This document shows, piece by piece, positions 26,209-35,685 of a stretch of 64,000 nucleotides of DNA. The stretch spans positions 4,157 through 68,156 of the forward strand of contig NZ_JALBGD010000016.1 in assembly GCF_023507705.1 (NCBI RefSeq), written 5' to 3'. How positions within the stretch are numbered: the stretch's first letter is position 1; every line of letters starts with the position of its first letter. A program made the position numbers and the translations under genes. The stretch comes from Stappia sp. WLB 29 (GTDB lineage Bacteria; Pseudomonadota; Alphaproteobacteria; Rhizobiales; Stappiaceae). Below the pieces are notes generated by a model. The model saw only the letters and a list, made by a program, of their open reading frames with translations. It made no database searches and had not been told where the DNA came from.

Positions 26209-26781
26209 TCAGTCCCGCACCAGGTGGCCGATGCCGGCCCGGAAATAGTCGTAGCCGGTATATAGCGTCAGCAGGGCGGCGATCCACAGGGCGATCAGCC
26301 CGAGAATCTGCGTGCCGGGAAGCACGGTCTCGCCGGCCGGCCCGGCCAGCAGGAAAGCCATGGCAACGAGCTGGACGGTGGTCTTCCACTTGGCGAGCTT
26401 GGTTACCGGCACGCTGACGCGAAGGTCGGCGAGAAACTCCCGCAGGCCCGAGACCAGGATTTCGCGGCACAGGATGATCGCCGCGGCAATCATCGACCAG
26501 CCGCCGATATCGCCCCGCCCGGCCAGCAGCAGGAGGCAGACGGCCACCAGAAGCTTGTCTGCTATGGGGTCGAGCATCTGGCCGAGACGCGACTGCTGCT
26601 GCCAGGCACGGGCAAGATAGCCGTCGAAGAAATCGGTGATGGCGGCGACGATGAAGATGCCGAGGGCGACCCAGCGCGGGCCGTGGCCGGGGAAATAGAA
26701 GCAGATCATGACCGCGGGAACCGCAAGGATGCGCCCGTAGGTCAGGATGTTGGGAAGGCTCCAGACATGGGATTGAGACAT
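26209..26781 (-). CDS. pgsA: CDP-diacylglycerol-glycerol-3-phosphate 3-phosphatidyltransferase
   Basis: Inner-membrane enzyme for phosphatidylglycerol phosphate, the committed step to PG and cardiolipin. 190 residues, four to five helices. The complete CDP-alcohol phosphotransferase motif is seen: D50, D53-G54, A57-R58, G67, D71, D75. First gene of pgsA-moaD-moaE; 41 bases separate it from moaD. Confidence 0.95.
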   Translation of the reverse strand: MSQSHVWSLPNILTYGRILAVPAVMICFYFPGHGPRWVALGIFIVAAITDFFDGYLARAWQQQSRLGQMLDPIADKLLVAVCLLLLAGRGDIGGWSMIAAAIILCREILVSGLREFLADLRVSVPVTKLAKWKTTVQLVAMAFLLAGPAGETVLPGTQILGLIALWIAALLTLYTGYDYFRAGIGHLVRD

Positions 26782-26988
26782 GTCGCTTCAGGGTCTCGCA
26801 CTGCATGAGTGGCGGGGATAGGTATCGTCCTTGAAGCATGCGGGCCCCATCGCGTCAATCGGGCCTCCATGCCGCAGGCGGTTGCAAACGCGTTACCGGT
26901 GCCCTGAAACTGCAGCGGGCCGGATCTCCCGTCCGCAGGAATGACGGGTATATCTGGGACAGTCACAGGCAGTCGGCGGGGTCGCGCA

Positions 26989-27702
26989 ATGATCGAGAGG
27001 CGGAACGAATTCGGACAGGCAATCGGGCCGGATGTGCCGGGCTGGACGCCGCGCGAACTGCCGCCGCGCTCGGTCATGCAGGGCCGGACCTGCCGTCTGG
27101 AGCCGTACGAGCCTCGCCATGCCGCGGGTCTTTTCGCCGCCTATCGCGAGGATGCGGACGGGCGCAACTGGACCTATCTCGGTTACGGCCCCGTCGAGAC
27201 CGAGGCCGAGTTCCTGAAATTCGCCGAGGCGACCTATCGGAGCGAGGATCCGCTGTTCCATGTGGTGGTGGACGCGGCGAGCGGGCGCGAACTCGGCATC
27301 GCCAGTTATCTGCGGATCGACGCGGCGAACGGCGTGATCGAGGTCGGGCACATCAATTTCTCGCCGCTCATGCAGGGCAGCGTGCAGTCCACCGAGGCGA
27401 TGTACCTGATGATGCGGCGGGTGTTCGACGAGCTCGGCTATCGCCGCTACGAGTGGAAATGCGATGCGCTGAACGGCCCTTCGCGGCGGGCCGCCGGACG
27501 GCTCGGCTTTTCCTACGAGGGCACGTTCCGCCAAGCAATGGTCTACAAGGGGCGCAACCGCGACACGGCGTGGTTCTCGATCCTCGACAGCGAATGGCCG
27601 CACTTGCGTACGGCGTTCGAGGCCTGGCTATCGCCGGAGAATTTCGACCTGCAGGGCCGGCAGATCCAGCGTCTCGAGGAGATCCGCTCACAGGCGCGGT
27701 GA
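26989..27702 (+). CDS. GNAT family N-acetyltransferase (RimJ/RimL-like)
   Basis: 237-residue acetyltransferase of the larger RimJ/RimL type: CRLEPYEPRHAAGLF at the start, IASYLRIDAANGVIEVGHINF in the core, KCDALNGPSRRAAGRLGFSYEG as the acetyl-CoA binding part. Similar proteins are often annotated as acetyltransferases acting on protein N-termini or small amines; target unknown. ATG 26989 is used; an in-frame start at 26941 is possible. Confidence 0.85.
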   Translation: MIERRNEFGQAIGPDVPGWTPRELPPRSVMQGRTCRLEPYEPRHAAGLFAAYREDADGRNWTYLGYGPVETEAEFLKFAEATYRSEDPLFHVVVDAASGRELGIASYLRIDAANGVIEVGHINFSPLMQGSVQSTEAMYLMMRRVFDELGYRRYEWKCDALNGPSRRAAGRLGFSYEGTFRQAMVYKGRNRDTAWFSILDSEWPHLRTAFEAWLSPENFDLQGRQIQRLEEIRSQAR

Positions 27703-27709
27703 GGGCGGT

Positions 27710-28006
27710 TCAGCCGAAAACCCGGTCGCCCTGTTCGTCAATGATCTGGCGGGCCTTGCGTGCGGCGAACTCCGCGGCCTGTTCCTCGCTCGGCATCAGG
27801 TCGGCGCGGATGAAATCGTGGGTGCGGGTGTCGCCGTCGTCGAAGGTGCGGGAAATGGAGCCGGCGACCTGCCACTGGCCGTCGCGCGAGGTCGGCGCCG
27901 GGGTGATGAGGTAACCCTTGTATTCCTGAGTCTGGTGGCGCGAGGCCGCCGGAGCCTTGTCTCCGCCGCCGCCGAACAGTCCGCTGAAGATCTTGCCGAA
28001 AACCAT
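27710..28006 (-). CDS. HlyU family protein
   Basis: A 98-residue member of the HlyU family (not the ArsR-type HlyU of Vibrio DNA-binding studies, but the short family carrying that name in Pfam). Features are the Gly-rich start FGKIFSGLFGGGG, then EYKGYLITPAP, GQWQVAGSI and a C-terminal ARKARQIIDEQGDRVF. Start at 28006 removes a basic upstream extension. Role unknown. It follows tdk on the minus strand, 38 bases apart. Confidence 0.8.
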   Translation of the reverse strand: MVFGKIFSGLFGGGGDKAPAASRHQTQEYKGYLITPAPTSRDGQWQVAGSISRTFDDGDTRTHDFIRADLMPSEEQAAEFAARKARQIIDEQGDRVFG

Positions 28007-28044
28007 TGCCCGTCCTTCCCTCTGTGTCCGCCGCCCCCGCCGGC

Positions 28045-28671
28045 TCAAGCGTCGGCTGTTCCGCCGTCCGTTTCAACCCCGCGGCCGCCGTCATACGACA
28101 GCTGCCGTCGCGACCAGTGACGCCGGCACAGGGAGACATAGCGATCCTCGCCGCCGATGACCACCTGTTCGCCCTGCTCGACGATCCGCCCCGAACCGTC
28201 CAGCCGCGCGACCATGGTCGCCTTGCGGCCGCACCAGCAGATCGTCTTGACCTCGCGCAGGGTGTCGGCAAGCGCCAGCAGGGCGGCGCTGCCGGGGAAC
28301 AACCGCCCCTGGAAATCGGTGCGCAGCCCGTAGCACATCACCGGGATGCCCATGTCGTCGGCGACACGGGCGAGCTGCCAGACCTGCTCTTCGGTGAGGA
28401 ACTGCGCCTCGTCGACGAAGACGCAATCGACGGGGCCCGCGCTGCGGCGGTTTGCGATATGCGCGGCAAGGTCGGTCGTGGCCTCGAAAAGATCGGCTTC
28501 CGCGGCAAGTCCGATGCGCGAGGCGATGCGCCCGTGCCCGGCGCGGTCGTCGATCGCCGCCGTCAGCAGCAAGGTCGCCATGCCGCGTTCGCGGTAGTTG
28601 TAGGCCGCCTGCAGCAGGATGGTCGACTTGCCGGCATTCATCGAGGAGTAGCTGAAATAGAGCTTCGCCAT
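28045..28671 (-). CDS. tdk: Thymidine kinase
   Basis: Type II thymidine kinase of 208 residues for thymidine salvage. P-loop SSMNAGKST at 9-17, catalytic E88 in VDEAQF, lasso-like ATMVARLDG region, and a zinc site from C145, C147, C182 and H185. The start at 28671 (MAKLYFSYSS) is favoured over an ATG four codons upstream. Thymidine kinase is not universal in this order, and here it interrupts the spacing between pgsA and uvrC. Confidence 0.93.
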   Translation of the reverse strand: MAKLYFSYSSMNAGKSTILLQAAYNYRERGMATLLLTAAIDDRAGHGRIASRIGLAAEADLFEATTDLAAHIANRRSAGPVDCVFVDEAQFLTEEQVWQLARVADDMGIPVMCYGLRTDFQGRLFPGSAALLALADTLREVKTICWCGRKATMVARLDGSGRIVEQGEQVVIGGEDRYVSLCRRHWSRRQLSYDGGRGVETDGGTADA

Positions 28672-28793
28672 GGGTCCGAACAAGGCTGGTGGTCAGAAGG
28701 GAATCGGCCACGCGGCCTTGTGCATCATGGCTGCTTGCCGCTTGCCGCCCGACCTTTCCGGGCGGTTTTGCACAGATTAGGGCGGTGCGCGCG

Positions 28794-30869
28794 CTATTCG
28801 TGGAAGTGGTCGTAGATCATGCGCGCGACCGTTTCCGACACGCCGTCGACCGCCATCAGGTCATCGAGGCCGGCCTTGGAGACCGCCTTGGCCGTGCCGA
28901 AGTGGCGCAGCAGCGCGCGCTTGCGGGCAGGGCCGATGCCGGTGATCTCGTCGAGCGGGCTGCGGGCGATGTCCTTCTTGCGCCGCGCCCGGTGCGTGCC
29001 GATGGCAAAGCGATGCGCCTCGTCGCGCAGGCGCTGCACGAAATACAGCACCGGGTCGCGCTCCGGCAGCATGAAGGACGGCTTGCCGGGCACGAAGAAC
29101 TTCTCGCGCCCGGCGTCGCGGTCCGGCCCCTTGGCGATGCCGACCAGCGGTACGTCCTCGATGCCGAGCGCGCTCAGCGTCTCGCGCGCCGCGTTGAGCT
29201 GTCCGAGGCCGCCGTCGATGAAGACGAGGTCCGGCCATGCCGGAATTGCGCTGGTGTCCTCCACCGTATCCTCGTCCGGGTTCGCCGCTTCGGGGGCGGG
29301 CGCTGCCGTCGCCTTGCGCTCGTCGGCGTGCTCCTTGAGCAGGCGCGAGAAGCGCCGCGTCAGCACTTCGCGCATCATGCCGTAGTCGTCGCCCGGAACC
29401 AGCTCCTCCGAGCGGATGTTGAACTTGCGGTACTGGCCCTTGGCGAAGCCTTCCGGGCCGGCGACGATCATGCCGCCGACCGCGTTTGTGCCCATGATGT
29501 GCGAGTTGTCGTAGACCTCGATGCGGCGCGGCGTTGCGCCCAAGCCGAAGGCCTCGCCCACGCCCTTGAGCAGGCGGGCATGGCTGCTGGTCTCCGCCAG
29601 CCGGCGGCCGAGCGCCTCGCGTGCGTTCTTGCGGGCGTGCTCGACGAGTTCCCGCTTCTCGCCGCGCTGCGGCACCGCCACTTCGACCTTGTGGCCGGCG
29701 CGCTCCGACAGGGCGGCAGCGAGCAGCGCCCGCTCCTCGATTTCGTGCGACAGCAGCACCAGCCGCGGCACCGGCTTGTCGTCATAGAACTGAGCGAGGA
29801 AACTCTCCAGCACCTCGGCAACGCCGAGCGAGCGATCAGCACGTGGGAACAGGGCATGGTTGCCCCAGTTCTGGCCGGTGCGGAAGAAGAACACCTGGAT
29901 GCAGTACTGCCCGCCTTCCTCGTGGATGGCGAAGACGTCCGCCTCCTCCACGCTCTGCGGGTTGATGCCCTGGTGCGACTGGATATGGGAGAGGGCCGCG
30001 AGGCGGTCGCGATAGACGGCCGCGCGCTCGAAATCGAGCGTCTCGGAGGCCGCCTCCATCTGGCGCGCGAGGTCCTTCTTCACCATCTGGCTGCGGCCCG
30101 ACAGGAAGGACTTCGCCTCCGCGACGAGGCCGGCATAGTCCTCCTGGTCGATTTCGCCGGTGCAGGGGCCCGCGCAACGTTTGATCTGGTAGAGCAGGCA
30201 GGGGCGGCTGCGGTTGGCGTAGTAGCTGTCGGTGCAGTTGCGGATCAGGAAGGCCTTCTGCAGCGCAGTGATCGTCCGGTTGACCGCGCCGGCGGAGGCG
30301 AAGGGGCCGAAATAGCTGCCCTTGCGCCGGCGGGCGCCGCGATGCTTGACGAGGGCAGGGGCCTCGTGGTCGCCGGTGACGAGGATGTAGGGAAACGACT
30401 TGTCGTCGCGCAGCAGCACGTTGAAGCGCGGACGCAGGCGCTTGATCAGATTGGCCTCGAGCAGCAGCGCCTCGGTTTCCGTGCCTGTGGTCACGAACTC
30501 CATCGAGGCAGTGGCCATGATCATCCGCATGATGCGGTTGGACTGGCCCTGCAGGCGCGTGTAGCTGGTCACCCGCTTCTTCAGCGAGCGCGCCTTGCCG
30601 ACATAGAGAACCGCGCCGTCCTCGTCGAGCATGCGGTAGACGCCCGGCCCGAGCGGCAGCCTTCGCACGGCATGCGCGATGACGTCGACGCCGCGTGCGT
30701 CCGGCCCGAGCGGCGAGGGCTCGGCCTCGAAGACCGGCATGGGCACCCGCCCGCCGCCGTCTCCGGCACTTTCGCCCGCGCCCGTATCTCCGCTCTCGGC
30801 GGCCTCGTCGGTGTCGAGGTCGTCGGGCAGGTCGTCGTCGGGAGGAAGGTCGTTGTTGCGTCCGTTCAT
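28794..30869 (-). CDS. uvrC: Excinuclease ABC subunit C
   Basis: Nucleotide-excision-repair endonuclease that cuts on both sides of a lesion with UvrB. 691 residues: an acidic disordered extension (1-~60), GIY-YIG nuclease (GVY at 76-78, [13 protein letters not shown] at 88-100), CAGPC cluster, UVR motif for UvrB near the middle ([25 protein letters not shown]), RNase H-like nuclease ([19 protein letters not shown]) and C-terminal HhH ([23 protein letters not shown]). Starts four bases inside the upstream SDR gene (ATGA), so translation is coupled. Confidence 0.96.
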   Translation of the reverse strand: MNGRNNDLPPDDDLPDDLDTDEAAESGDTGAGESAGDGGGRVPMPVFEAEPSPLGPDARGVDVIAHAVRRLPLGPGVYRMLDEDGAVLYVGKARSLKKRVTSYTRLQGQSNRIMRMIMATASMEFVTTGTETEALLLEANLIKRLRPRFNVLLRDDKSFPYILVTGDHEAPALVKHRGARRRKGSYFGPFASAGAVNRTITALQKAFLIRNCTDSYYANRSRPCLLYQIKRCAGPCTGEIDQEDYAGLVAEAKSFLSGRSQMVKKDLARQMEAASETLDFERAAVYRDRLAALSHIQSHQGINPQSVEEADVFAIHEEGGQYCIQVFFFRTGQNWGNHALFPRADRSLGVAEVLESFLAQFYDDKPVPRLVLLSHEIEERALLAAALSERAGHKVEVAVPQRGEKRELVEHARKNAREALGRRLAETSSHARLLKGVGEAFGLGATPRRIEVYDNSHIMGTNAVGGMIVAGPEGFAKGQYRKFNIRSEELVPGDDYGMMREVLTRRFSRLLKEHADERKATAAPAPEAANPDEDTVEDTSAIPAWPDLVFIDGGLGQLNAARETLSALGIEDVPLVGIAKGPDRDAGREKFFVPGKPSFMLPERDPVLYFVQRLRDEAHRFAIGTHRARRKKDIARSPLDEITGIGPARKRALLRHFGTAKAVSKAGLDDLMAVDGVSETVARMIYDHFHE

Positions 30870-31654
30870 TCCGCGATGCCTACGACGTCCGGGGTCTCCC
30901 AGGCAAGATGCTGGCCGCCATCGAGGGCGATCATCTGGCCGGTGATCGACGGCGTCTCCCACAGATAGCGGATGGTGCGGCCGAACTCCTCCAGCGCGGG
31001 GCCGCGGCGCAGCAGCACGGCTTCGGCCTGACGGGCGAAGTCCGATGCCTGCTGGCGGGTGTTGGCAAGGGTCGGGCCTGGGCCGATGCCGTTGACGCGG
31101 ATTCGCGGGGCAAGCCCTTGTGCCAGTGTCTGCGTGGCGGCCCACAACGCTGCCTTGGACAGGGTGTAGGAGAAGAACTGCGGCGTCAGCTTCCACACGC
31201 GCTGGTCGATGATGTTGACCACGAGCCCGGTCGCAGCACTCGGGAGAGCGTTTGCCATCTCCTGGGTCAGGAAGATCGGCGCACGGGTGTGGATCGCCAT
31301 GTGCTTCTCGTAACGGTCCAACTCCAGCTCGCCGATCTCATCCTTCTCGAAGATCGAGGCGCTGTTGACCAGCAGGCGGACGGGGCCGAGTTGCGTGCGT
31401 GCGGCCGCCATGATCCGCCCCGGCGTTTCGGGCTGGGTCAGGTCGCCGGCGACGGTGCAGGCACGGCCGCCGCGCGCGGCGATGTCGGTTGCGAGCGCTT
31501 CTGCCTCCGACAGCGAGCGGTGGGCGTGGATCGCCACCTGGAAGCCGTTGGCCGCGAGATCCTCGGCAATGGACCGGCCGATGCGCAGGGCCGCCCCCGT
31601 CACCAGGGCCACGGGGGAGTGCTCGTTGCTGGCAGGCATCTGGGAAACGGACAT
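30866..31654 (-). CDS. SDR oxidoreductase, pteridine reductase/FolM-like
   Basis: 262-residue short-chain dehydrogenase. The cofactor loop is TGAALRIG (19-26), of the TGxxxRIG type found in pteridine reductases, and the catalytic set is D150, Y163, K167: the usual Ser is replaced by Asp, as in PTR1 and FolM. This suggests reduction of a dihydropterin (for example dihydromonapterin) rather than an alcohol. It is the first gene of a two-gene unit with uvrC; the pairing recurs in Hyphomicrobiales but no functional link is known. Confidence 0.83.
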   Translation of the reverse strand: MSVSQMPASNEHSPVALVTGAALRIGRSIAEDLAANGFQVAIHAHRSLSEAEALATDIAARGGRACTVAGDLTQPETPGRIMAAARTQLGPVRLLVNSASIFEKDEIGELELDRYEKHMAIHTRAPIFLTQEMANALPSAATGLVVNIIDQRVWKLTPQFFSYTLSKAALWAATQTLAQGLAPRIRVNGIGPGPTLANTRQQASDFARQAEAVLLRRGPALEEFGRTIRYLWETPSITGQMIALDGGQHLAWETPDVVGIAE

Positions 31655-31721
31655 GGCGACTCGCTGGTTGTCGAAATGGACGAGATGTCAGCGGGTCTTA
31701 CGCGAACTCGGGACAGCCCGA

Positions 31722-32717
31722 TCAGGCGACCTTGCCCGTCTGGAACACGACGAAAATGTACAGGGCGTACAACGCGCAAAGAATGATACCGGATGGCCAG
31801 CGAATGGTCACCTTGAACGCGGCGAAGGCGAGCACGAGCAGTGCGCAGGCGAGCATGGCCCACAGGTCGAGGCGCAGGACCTCCGGCGGCACCTGCAGGG
31901 GCACGACCATCGAGGTGATGCCCATGATGGCGACCAGATTGAAGATGTTGGAGCCGATGACATTGCCGAGCGCGACTGCCGCGTGACCGCGAATGGCGGC
32001 CATCAACGAGGTCATGAGTTCCGGCAGCGACGTCCCGAGAGCGACCACGGTGAGGCCGATTACCGCGTCGGAAACGCCCCAGCTGCGCGCCAGCGCCGAG
32101 GCGCCCTCGATGGTGAAATGCGCGCCCAGCGGCAGGCCGATCAGGCCGAGCACGATGAACAGGATGGCAAGGCCGACATTCTCCGGCACGCCCTCGACCT
32201 CGTCGAAAGGAAGCTCCTCGTCGCCATCCCCGTCGGCGACCGCTGCAGCGCCGCCATTCTGGGCGCGATGCTTGCGGGTGGCGCGCACCGATTCCCACAG
32301 GAACAGCGCCAGCAGCATCAGCAGGATGGTGCCATCGAAGCGCGAGAGCGGGCTGTGGAAGGCCATGCCGATAAAGATGACGGTGATCGCCACCATGAAC
32401 ACCGAGTTCCTGACCGCGCCGTTCTCGTTGCAGGACGTGGCGGCGAACAGCGCCGGCAGGCCGAGAACCGCAAGTACGTTGGCGATGTTGGAGCCGACCA
32501 CATTGCCGATGGCGATGCCGGACAGGCCATCGAGAGCTGCGCCGAGGGAGATCACAAGCTCCGGTGCGCTGGTGCCGAAGGCGACGATGGTCAGTCCGAT
32601 GACGAGGGTGGGAATGCCAAGCCGCTCGGCGATGCTTACCGACCCGCGAACCAGAACGTCACCGGCGACGATCAGGACGACGAGGCCTCCCACGAGGCTG
32701 ACATAGTCGATAAGCAT
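31722..32717 (-). CDS. Calcium/sodium antiporter (CaCA family, YrbG-like)
   Basis: 331-residue membrane antiporter with two inverted five-helix repeats. The alpha motifs are AFGTSAPELVISL (47-59) with GNVVGSNIAN (71-80), and GTSLPEL (228-234) with GNVIGSNIFN (251-260), which hold the ion-binding Glu/Asn residues. An acidic cytoplasmic loop lies at ~150-180. ATG 32717 is preferred to a longer frame. Divergent from the outer-membrane gene across a 388-base gap. Confidence 0.93.
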   Translation of the reverse strand: MLIDYVSLVGGLVVLIVAGDVLVRGSVSIAERLGIPTLVIGLTIVAFGTSAPELVISLGAALDGLSGIAIGNVVGSNIANVLAVLGLPALFAATSCNENGAVRNSVFMVAITVIFIGMAFHSPLSRFDGTILLMLLALFLWESVRATRKHRAQNGGAAAVADGDGDEELPFDEVEGVPENVGLAILFIVLGLIGLPLGAHFTIEGASALARSWGVSDAVIGLTVVALGTSLPELMTSLMAAIRGHAAVALGNVIGSNIFNLVAIMGITSMVVPLQVPPEVLRLDLWAMLACALLVLAFAAFKVTIRWPSGIILCALYALYIFVVFQTGKVA

Positions 32718-32928
32718 GAAGCTGTGGCACCCGGCTGATAGGTGGACGGATTGTCGAGCGTGCGGCCAGCGAACGCGATGCGGCCTTGCGCGGAGCACAG
32801 CTCCGGTGTCCGCGCCACCGGCTGAAGACCTGCCCTATATATGCATTTGCCCGGAGATGAAAAGCCCGGTCTTCGGGACGTTGCCCCGCGTCCGGTCGCA
32901 GCGACCTCTGTCGAAACTCCCCATGCAC

Positions 32929-32952
32929 CATGGTAACCAACCGGTTACCATG
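32929..32952. promoter_or_regulatory. Perfect 24-bp dyad, candidate operator
   Basis: CATGGTAACC at 32929-32938 and its exact complement GGTTACCATG at 32943-32952 flank a 4-base spacer (AACC). It sits in the 388-base gap between the antiporter (start 32717, minus) and the outer-membrane protein gene (start 33106, plus), about 150 bases before the latter. Its size and symmetry suit a dimeric regulator; no regulator gene is adjacent. The rest of the gap holds no gene. Confidence 0.55.
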
Positions 32953-33105
32953 TCACCGAAAAATCATCCATTGCCACGGGATCTCCGCATTTCGTCTGGG
33001 ACCGCGCCACATTCGTCCGTCATAGGTCACTGTCTGGGGGGCCGGGCGTGTCTGGGATGCAATCCCGCATGTCCGCTTGTTCCACGTGGTAACTGGAGTA
33101 TTCAC

Positions 33106-33777
33106 ATGAAGCGTCTAGCTGCTGCCGGCCTTGCTGCGGCCGCCGCATTTGCGGCGAGTGCCCCGGCTCTCGCGGCCGACCTTCCGCAGCCCGAACAGCC
33201 CTACACCTACTCGGATCCGGTTCCGGACGAACGGTTCGACTGGTCGGGGTTCTATTTCGGTGGGCATCTCGGTTGGAACTGGTCCGATTACCGTGTCACC
33301 AACGCGATAACCGGCCGCTTCAACAACAATGACAATGGCGTCACCGGCGGTGTCCATGCCGGTTACAACTACATGGTCACGCCGAACTTCCTGCTGGGCG
33401 CGGAAGCCGACTTCAGCCTTAGCGACATCGAGAACTCCCGCACCGTCGCCGGCGTCAACTACAAGACCTCGAGCAGCTGGAACAGCACGGTGCGCGCACG
33501 CGCCGGTTGGGCCTTCGACCGCTTCCTGGTCTACGGTACCGGTGGTCTTGCGATCGCCGACGTCGATGCTTCGGCGAATGGAGCGTCCGAGAGCGTGGCC
33601 CGTATCGGCTGGACGGCGGGTGCCGGTGTCGAGGGTGCCGTCACCCAGAACGTGACGGCTCGCCTGGAGTACCAGTATCAGGACTACGGCGACACGAACT
33701 TCGGTCTCGGTGGCCAGACCTACAAGAACAAGCTGGACAGCAACCAGGTCCGGTTCGGTCTCAGCTACAAGTTCTGA
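33106..33777 (+). CDS. Outer-membrane beta-barrel protein, Omp25/Omp31 type
   Basis: 223-residue barrel of the RopB/Omp25 group. Signal peptide residues 1-~23 (MKRLAAAGLAAAAAFAASA...ALA). The mature part starts with a Pro/Tyr linker, then WSGFYFGGHLGWNWSDY, the standard first strand, and ends in SYKF with a terminal Phe as required for BAM insertion. GGAG lies 9 bases before ATG 33106. Closely related proteins are abundant, immunogenic surface proteins in Brucella and rhizobia. Confidence 0.92.
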   Translation: MKRLAAAGLAAAAAFAASAPALAADLPQPEQPYTYSDPVPDERFDWSGFYFGGHLGWNWSDYRVTNAITGRFNNNDNGVTGGVHAGYNYMVTPNFLLGAEADFSLSDIENSRTVAGVNYKTSSSWNSTVRARAGWAFDRFLVYGTGGLAIADVDASANGASESVARIGWTAGAGVEGAVTQNVTARLEYQYQDYGDTNFGLGGQTYKNKLDSNQVRFGLSYKF

Positions 33778-33804
33778 TCCCCTCCCGGATCGAACTGACG
33801 CCAG

Positions 33805-33841
33805 GGGGAGTCGCATCGCGGCTCCCCTTGTCGCTTTTTGG
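33805..33841 (+). terminator. Rho-independent terminator of the outer-membrane gene
   Basis: Stem GGGGAGTCGC (33805-33814) with GCGGCTCCCC (33818-33827), one T-G pair, three-base loop, followed by TTGTCGCTTTTTGG. Located 28 bases after the stop of the barrel gene. Confidence 0.8.
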
Positions 33842-33920
33842 CGGCCCTCGGTCGTCGCCAAGCGTCTTGCCAGGCGGATGAAGGCTTCCTAGCCTCGGGG
33901 ACCCTGCAAGAGGTTTCCCA

Positions 33921-34748
33921 TTGCCCCACGATATCCCACCTCTCGACCGTCCTCAGCCCTTCGCCTTCCTGCCGATGTACGACTGGCCGGAGGTTCGCGG
34001 CGAGACCGATCGCCTGTGGTCGCTCCTGCGCGAGGCGCTTGCCGATCTCGGTCTGTCCGCGCCATTGCGGCTGGAGCGCACGCGCGAGCTGATGGACGGC
34101 TGGCGCGACCAATCCCTGCTGCTCGGCCAGACCTGCGGCCTGCCTCTCGTGCGCCATCTCCTCGACAGCGTCTGCGTGCTCGGGTCTCCCGACTACGGCC
34201 TGCCCGATTGCCCGCCCGGCCATTACTGTTCGGTCGTGGTTGTGCGCGAAGAAGATCCGGCCGTCTCGCTCGACGATCTTCGCGGGCGTCGGTTGGCCTT
34301 CAATCATCCGGGCTCGCAGTCGGGGGAGGGCGCCCTTCGGTACGCGCTGGCGCCTCTTGCAGAAGGGAAGCCCTTCTTCTCGTCGGTAACGGAAACCGGG
34401 TCTCACCGGGCGGCGCTCAAGGCCGTGGCTGCGGGAGAGGCGGATGCAGCAACGCTCGATGCGATGAGCTACCGGCTGGCGCAGGCGCATGAGCCCGCGG
34501 CATCCAGGGTGCGGGTGCTGCTGTCCACGCCGCCGACGCCGGGCCTGCCGATGATCACCTCGAAAGCCAATCGCGGCAGCATCCCGCTGTTGCGTCAGGC
34601 GGTGGCGGCGGCAATCGCGGCCGCGCCGCAGGACCTGCGCACGGCGCTGTCGTTGCACGGTTTTTCGGTGTTCGATGCGGACGATTACCGGGTCATTGCC
34701 GAGCGCGACCGCAATGCAGCCGCGCTCGGATATCCTGTACTTGCCTGA
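33921..34748 (+). CDS. PhnD-like substrate-binding protein without signal peptide
   Basis: 275 residues of the phosphate/phosphonate binding-protein superfamily (PhnD-like periplasmic-binding fold): FAFLPMYDWPEV at the start, DLRGRRLAFNHPGSQSG, AALKAVAAGEADAATLDAMSY and LPMITSKAN are the recurring segments. No export signal precedes the domain: the TTG start at 33921 (after GCAAGAGG) opens directly at the domain boundary, and there is no transporter beside it. It may act in the cytoplasm, perhaps as a sensor or enzyme-like protein. A true upstream start is blocked by the terminator region. Confidence 0.82.
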   Translation: MPHDIPPLDRPQPFAFLPMYDWPEVRGETDRLWSLLREALADLGLSAPLRLERTRELMDGWRDQSLLLGQTCGLPLVRHLLDSVCVLGSPDYGLPDCPPGHYCSVVVVREEDPAVSLDDLRGRRLAFNHPGSQSGEGALRYALAPLAEGKPFFSSVTETGSHRAALKAVAAGEADAATLDAMSYRLAQAHEPAASRVRVLLSTPPTPGLPMITSKANRGSIPLLRQAVAAAIAAAPQDLRTALSLHGFSVFDADDYRVIAERDRNAAALGYPVLA

Positions 34749-34757
34749 GATGCTTCG

Positions 34758-35372
34758 TCAGGCGGCGATGCGCGTCTCGGCGAAGGAGGGCACGGCCGCC
34801 TCGAAGGCGTCCAGCCAGGCGACGAGTTTGGGATGGTCGGCCCGCCAGCTGCCGGCAAAGCGCAGGTCGAGATACCCCAGCGCGCAGGCGACGCCGATTT
34901 GGCCGACATCGGGGATGCCGCCGGCCGGCACCGTCGCCGGCGGGGTCGCCTCAAGGACGGCAAGCGCGCGATTCACCTTCTCGCCCTGATAGGCCAGCCA
35001 GTCGGCATGACGGCGTTCCTCGGGGCGGAACCGCGCCTCGTAGACCTGCAGCAGGGCGGCATCCATCAGCCCGTCGGCAAGAGCTGCGAGGCAAAGCACG
35101 TCGAAGCGGGTCTCGCCGTTCGGTATGATCCGCCCGCCGCCGGCGAGATGGTCGAGATATTCCAGGATCACCCGGCTGTCGAAAAGCACCTTGCCGTCTT
35201 CCAGCACCAAGGCGGGGATCTTGCCGAGCGGGTTCTGGCCGCGGATCGAATCCTGCGGGTCGAGCGTGTCGGTGATCTCGACCTTGAGACGGTCCTTCAG
35301 GCCGAGGCTTGCCGCGGCGATCTTGATCTTGCGGCCGAAGGGAGAGGGTGGGGAAGAGCGAAGCACGAGCAC
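34758..35372 (-). CDS. Glutathione S-transferase family protein
   Basis: 204 residues: thioredoxin-like N-terminal domain (VLRSSPPSPFGRKIKIAAASLG, then NPLGKIPALVLEDG and SRVILEYLD) and an all-helical C-terminal domain. The start is GTG 35372, with GGAGG about seven bases upstream; a second GTG two codons later is the alternative. The Ser residues near 6-10 could activate glutathione. Convergent with the PhnD-like gene, nine bases apart. Substrate unknown. Confidence 0.88.
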   Translation of the reverse strand: MLVLRSSPPSPFGRKIKIAAASLGLKDRLKVEITDTLDPQDSIRGQNPLGKIPALVLEDGKVLFDSRVILEYLDHLAGGGRIIPNGETRFDVLCLAALADGLMDAALLQVYEARFRPEERRHADWLAYQGEKVNRALAVLEATPPATVPAGGIPDVGQIGVACALGYLDLRFAGSWRADHPKLVAWLDAFEAAVPSFAETRIAA

Positions 35373-35685
35373 AGGGGAGCCTCCGGTGTTGTTGTGGCGC
35401 GGGAACGGTGCTGCGGAGCGGAAAGCCCGGTCGCAGGACGCGCCTGCGGCAGGGCGGAGGGGTGCGGTGTTGCCGAGCGAACCTTCTTGCCGGCAACGAT
35501 CTCTGGTTAACGCGGTTTTGCGTTGTCTGTCCACGGGTTGAAAAACAACAGAGGTTTCAGCGCGTTGTTGATACGAATTGTCGGGGCGGCGGTAAGGTCT
35601 CGTTAAAGGCCGGTTCCTAGCGTGGCGATAACCGGGGCTGTACGGCCCTTTTCGCCTCTTGCCCGCCACTCGGCAAGGATCCGAC
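35373..35685. other. Intergenic region between GST and a small secreted protein
   Basis: 313 bases, divergent promoters expected. A less GC-rich part at about 35505-35620 (GGTTAACGCGGTTTTGCG, GGGTTGAAAAACAACAG, TCTCGTTAAAGG) is the likely promoter zone. I see no assignable box or riboswitch. Confidence 0.35.

Noticed and set aside
28745-28769. Hairpin CCGCCCG/CGGGCGG followed by TTTT between uvrC and tdk
   Set aside because: It has terminator form only on the plus strand, where no gene ends; the flanking genes are minus-strand. Left out as of unclear meaning.
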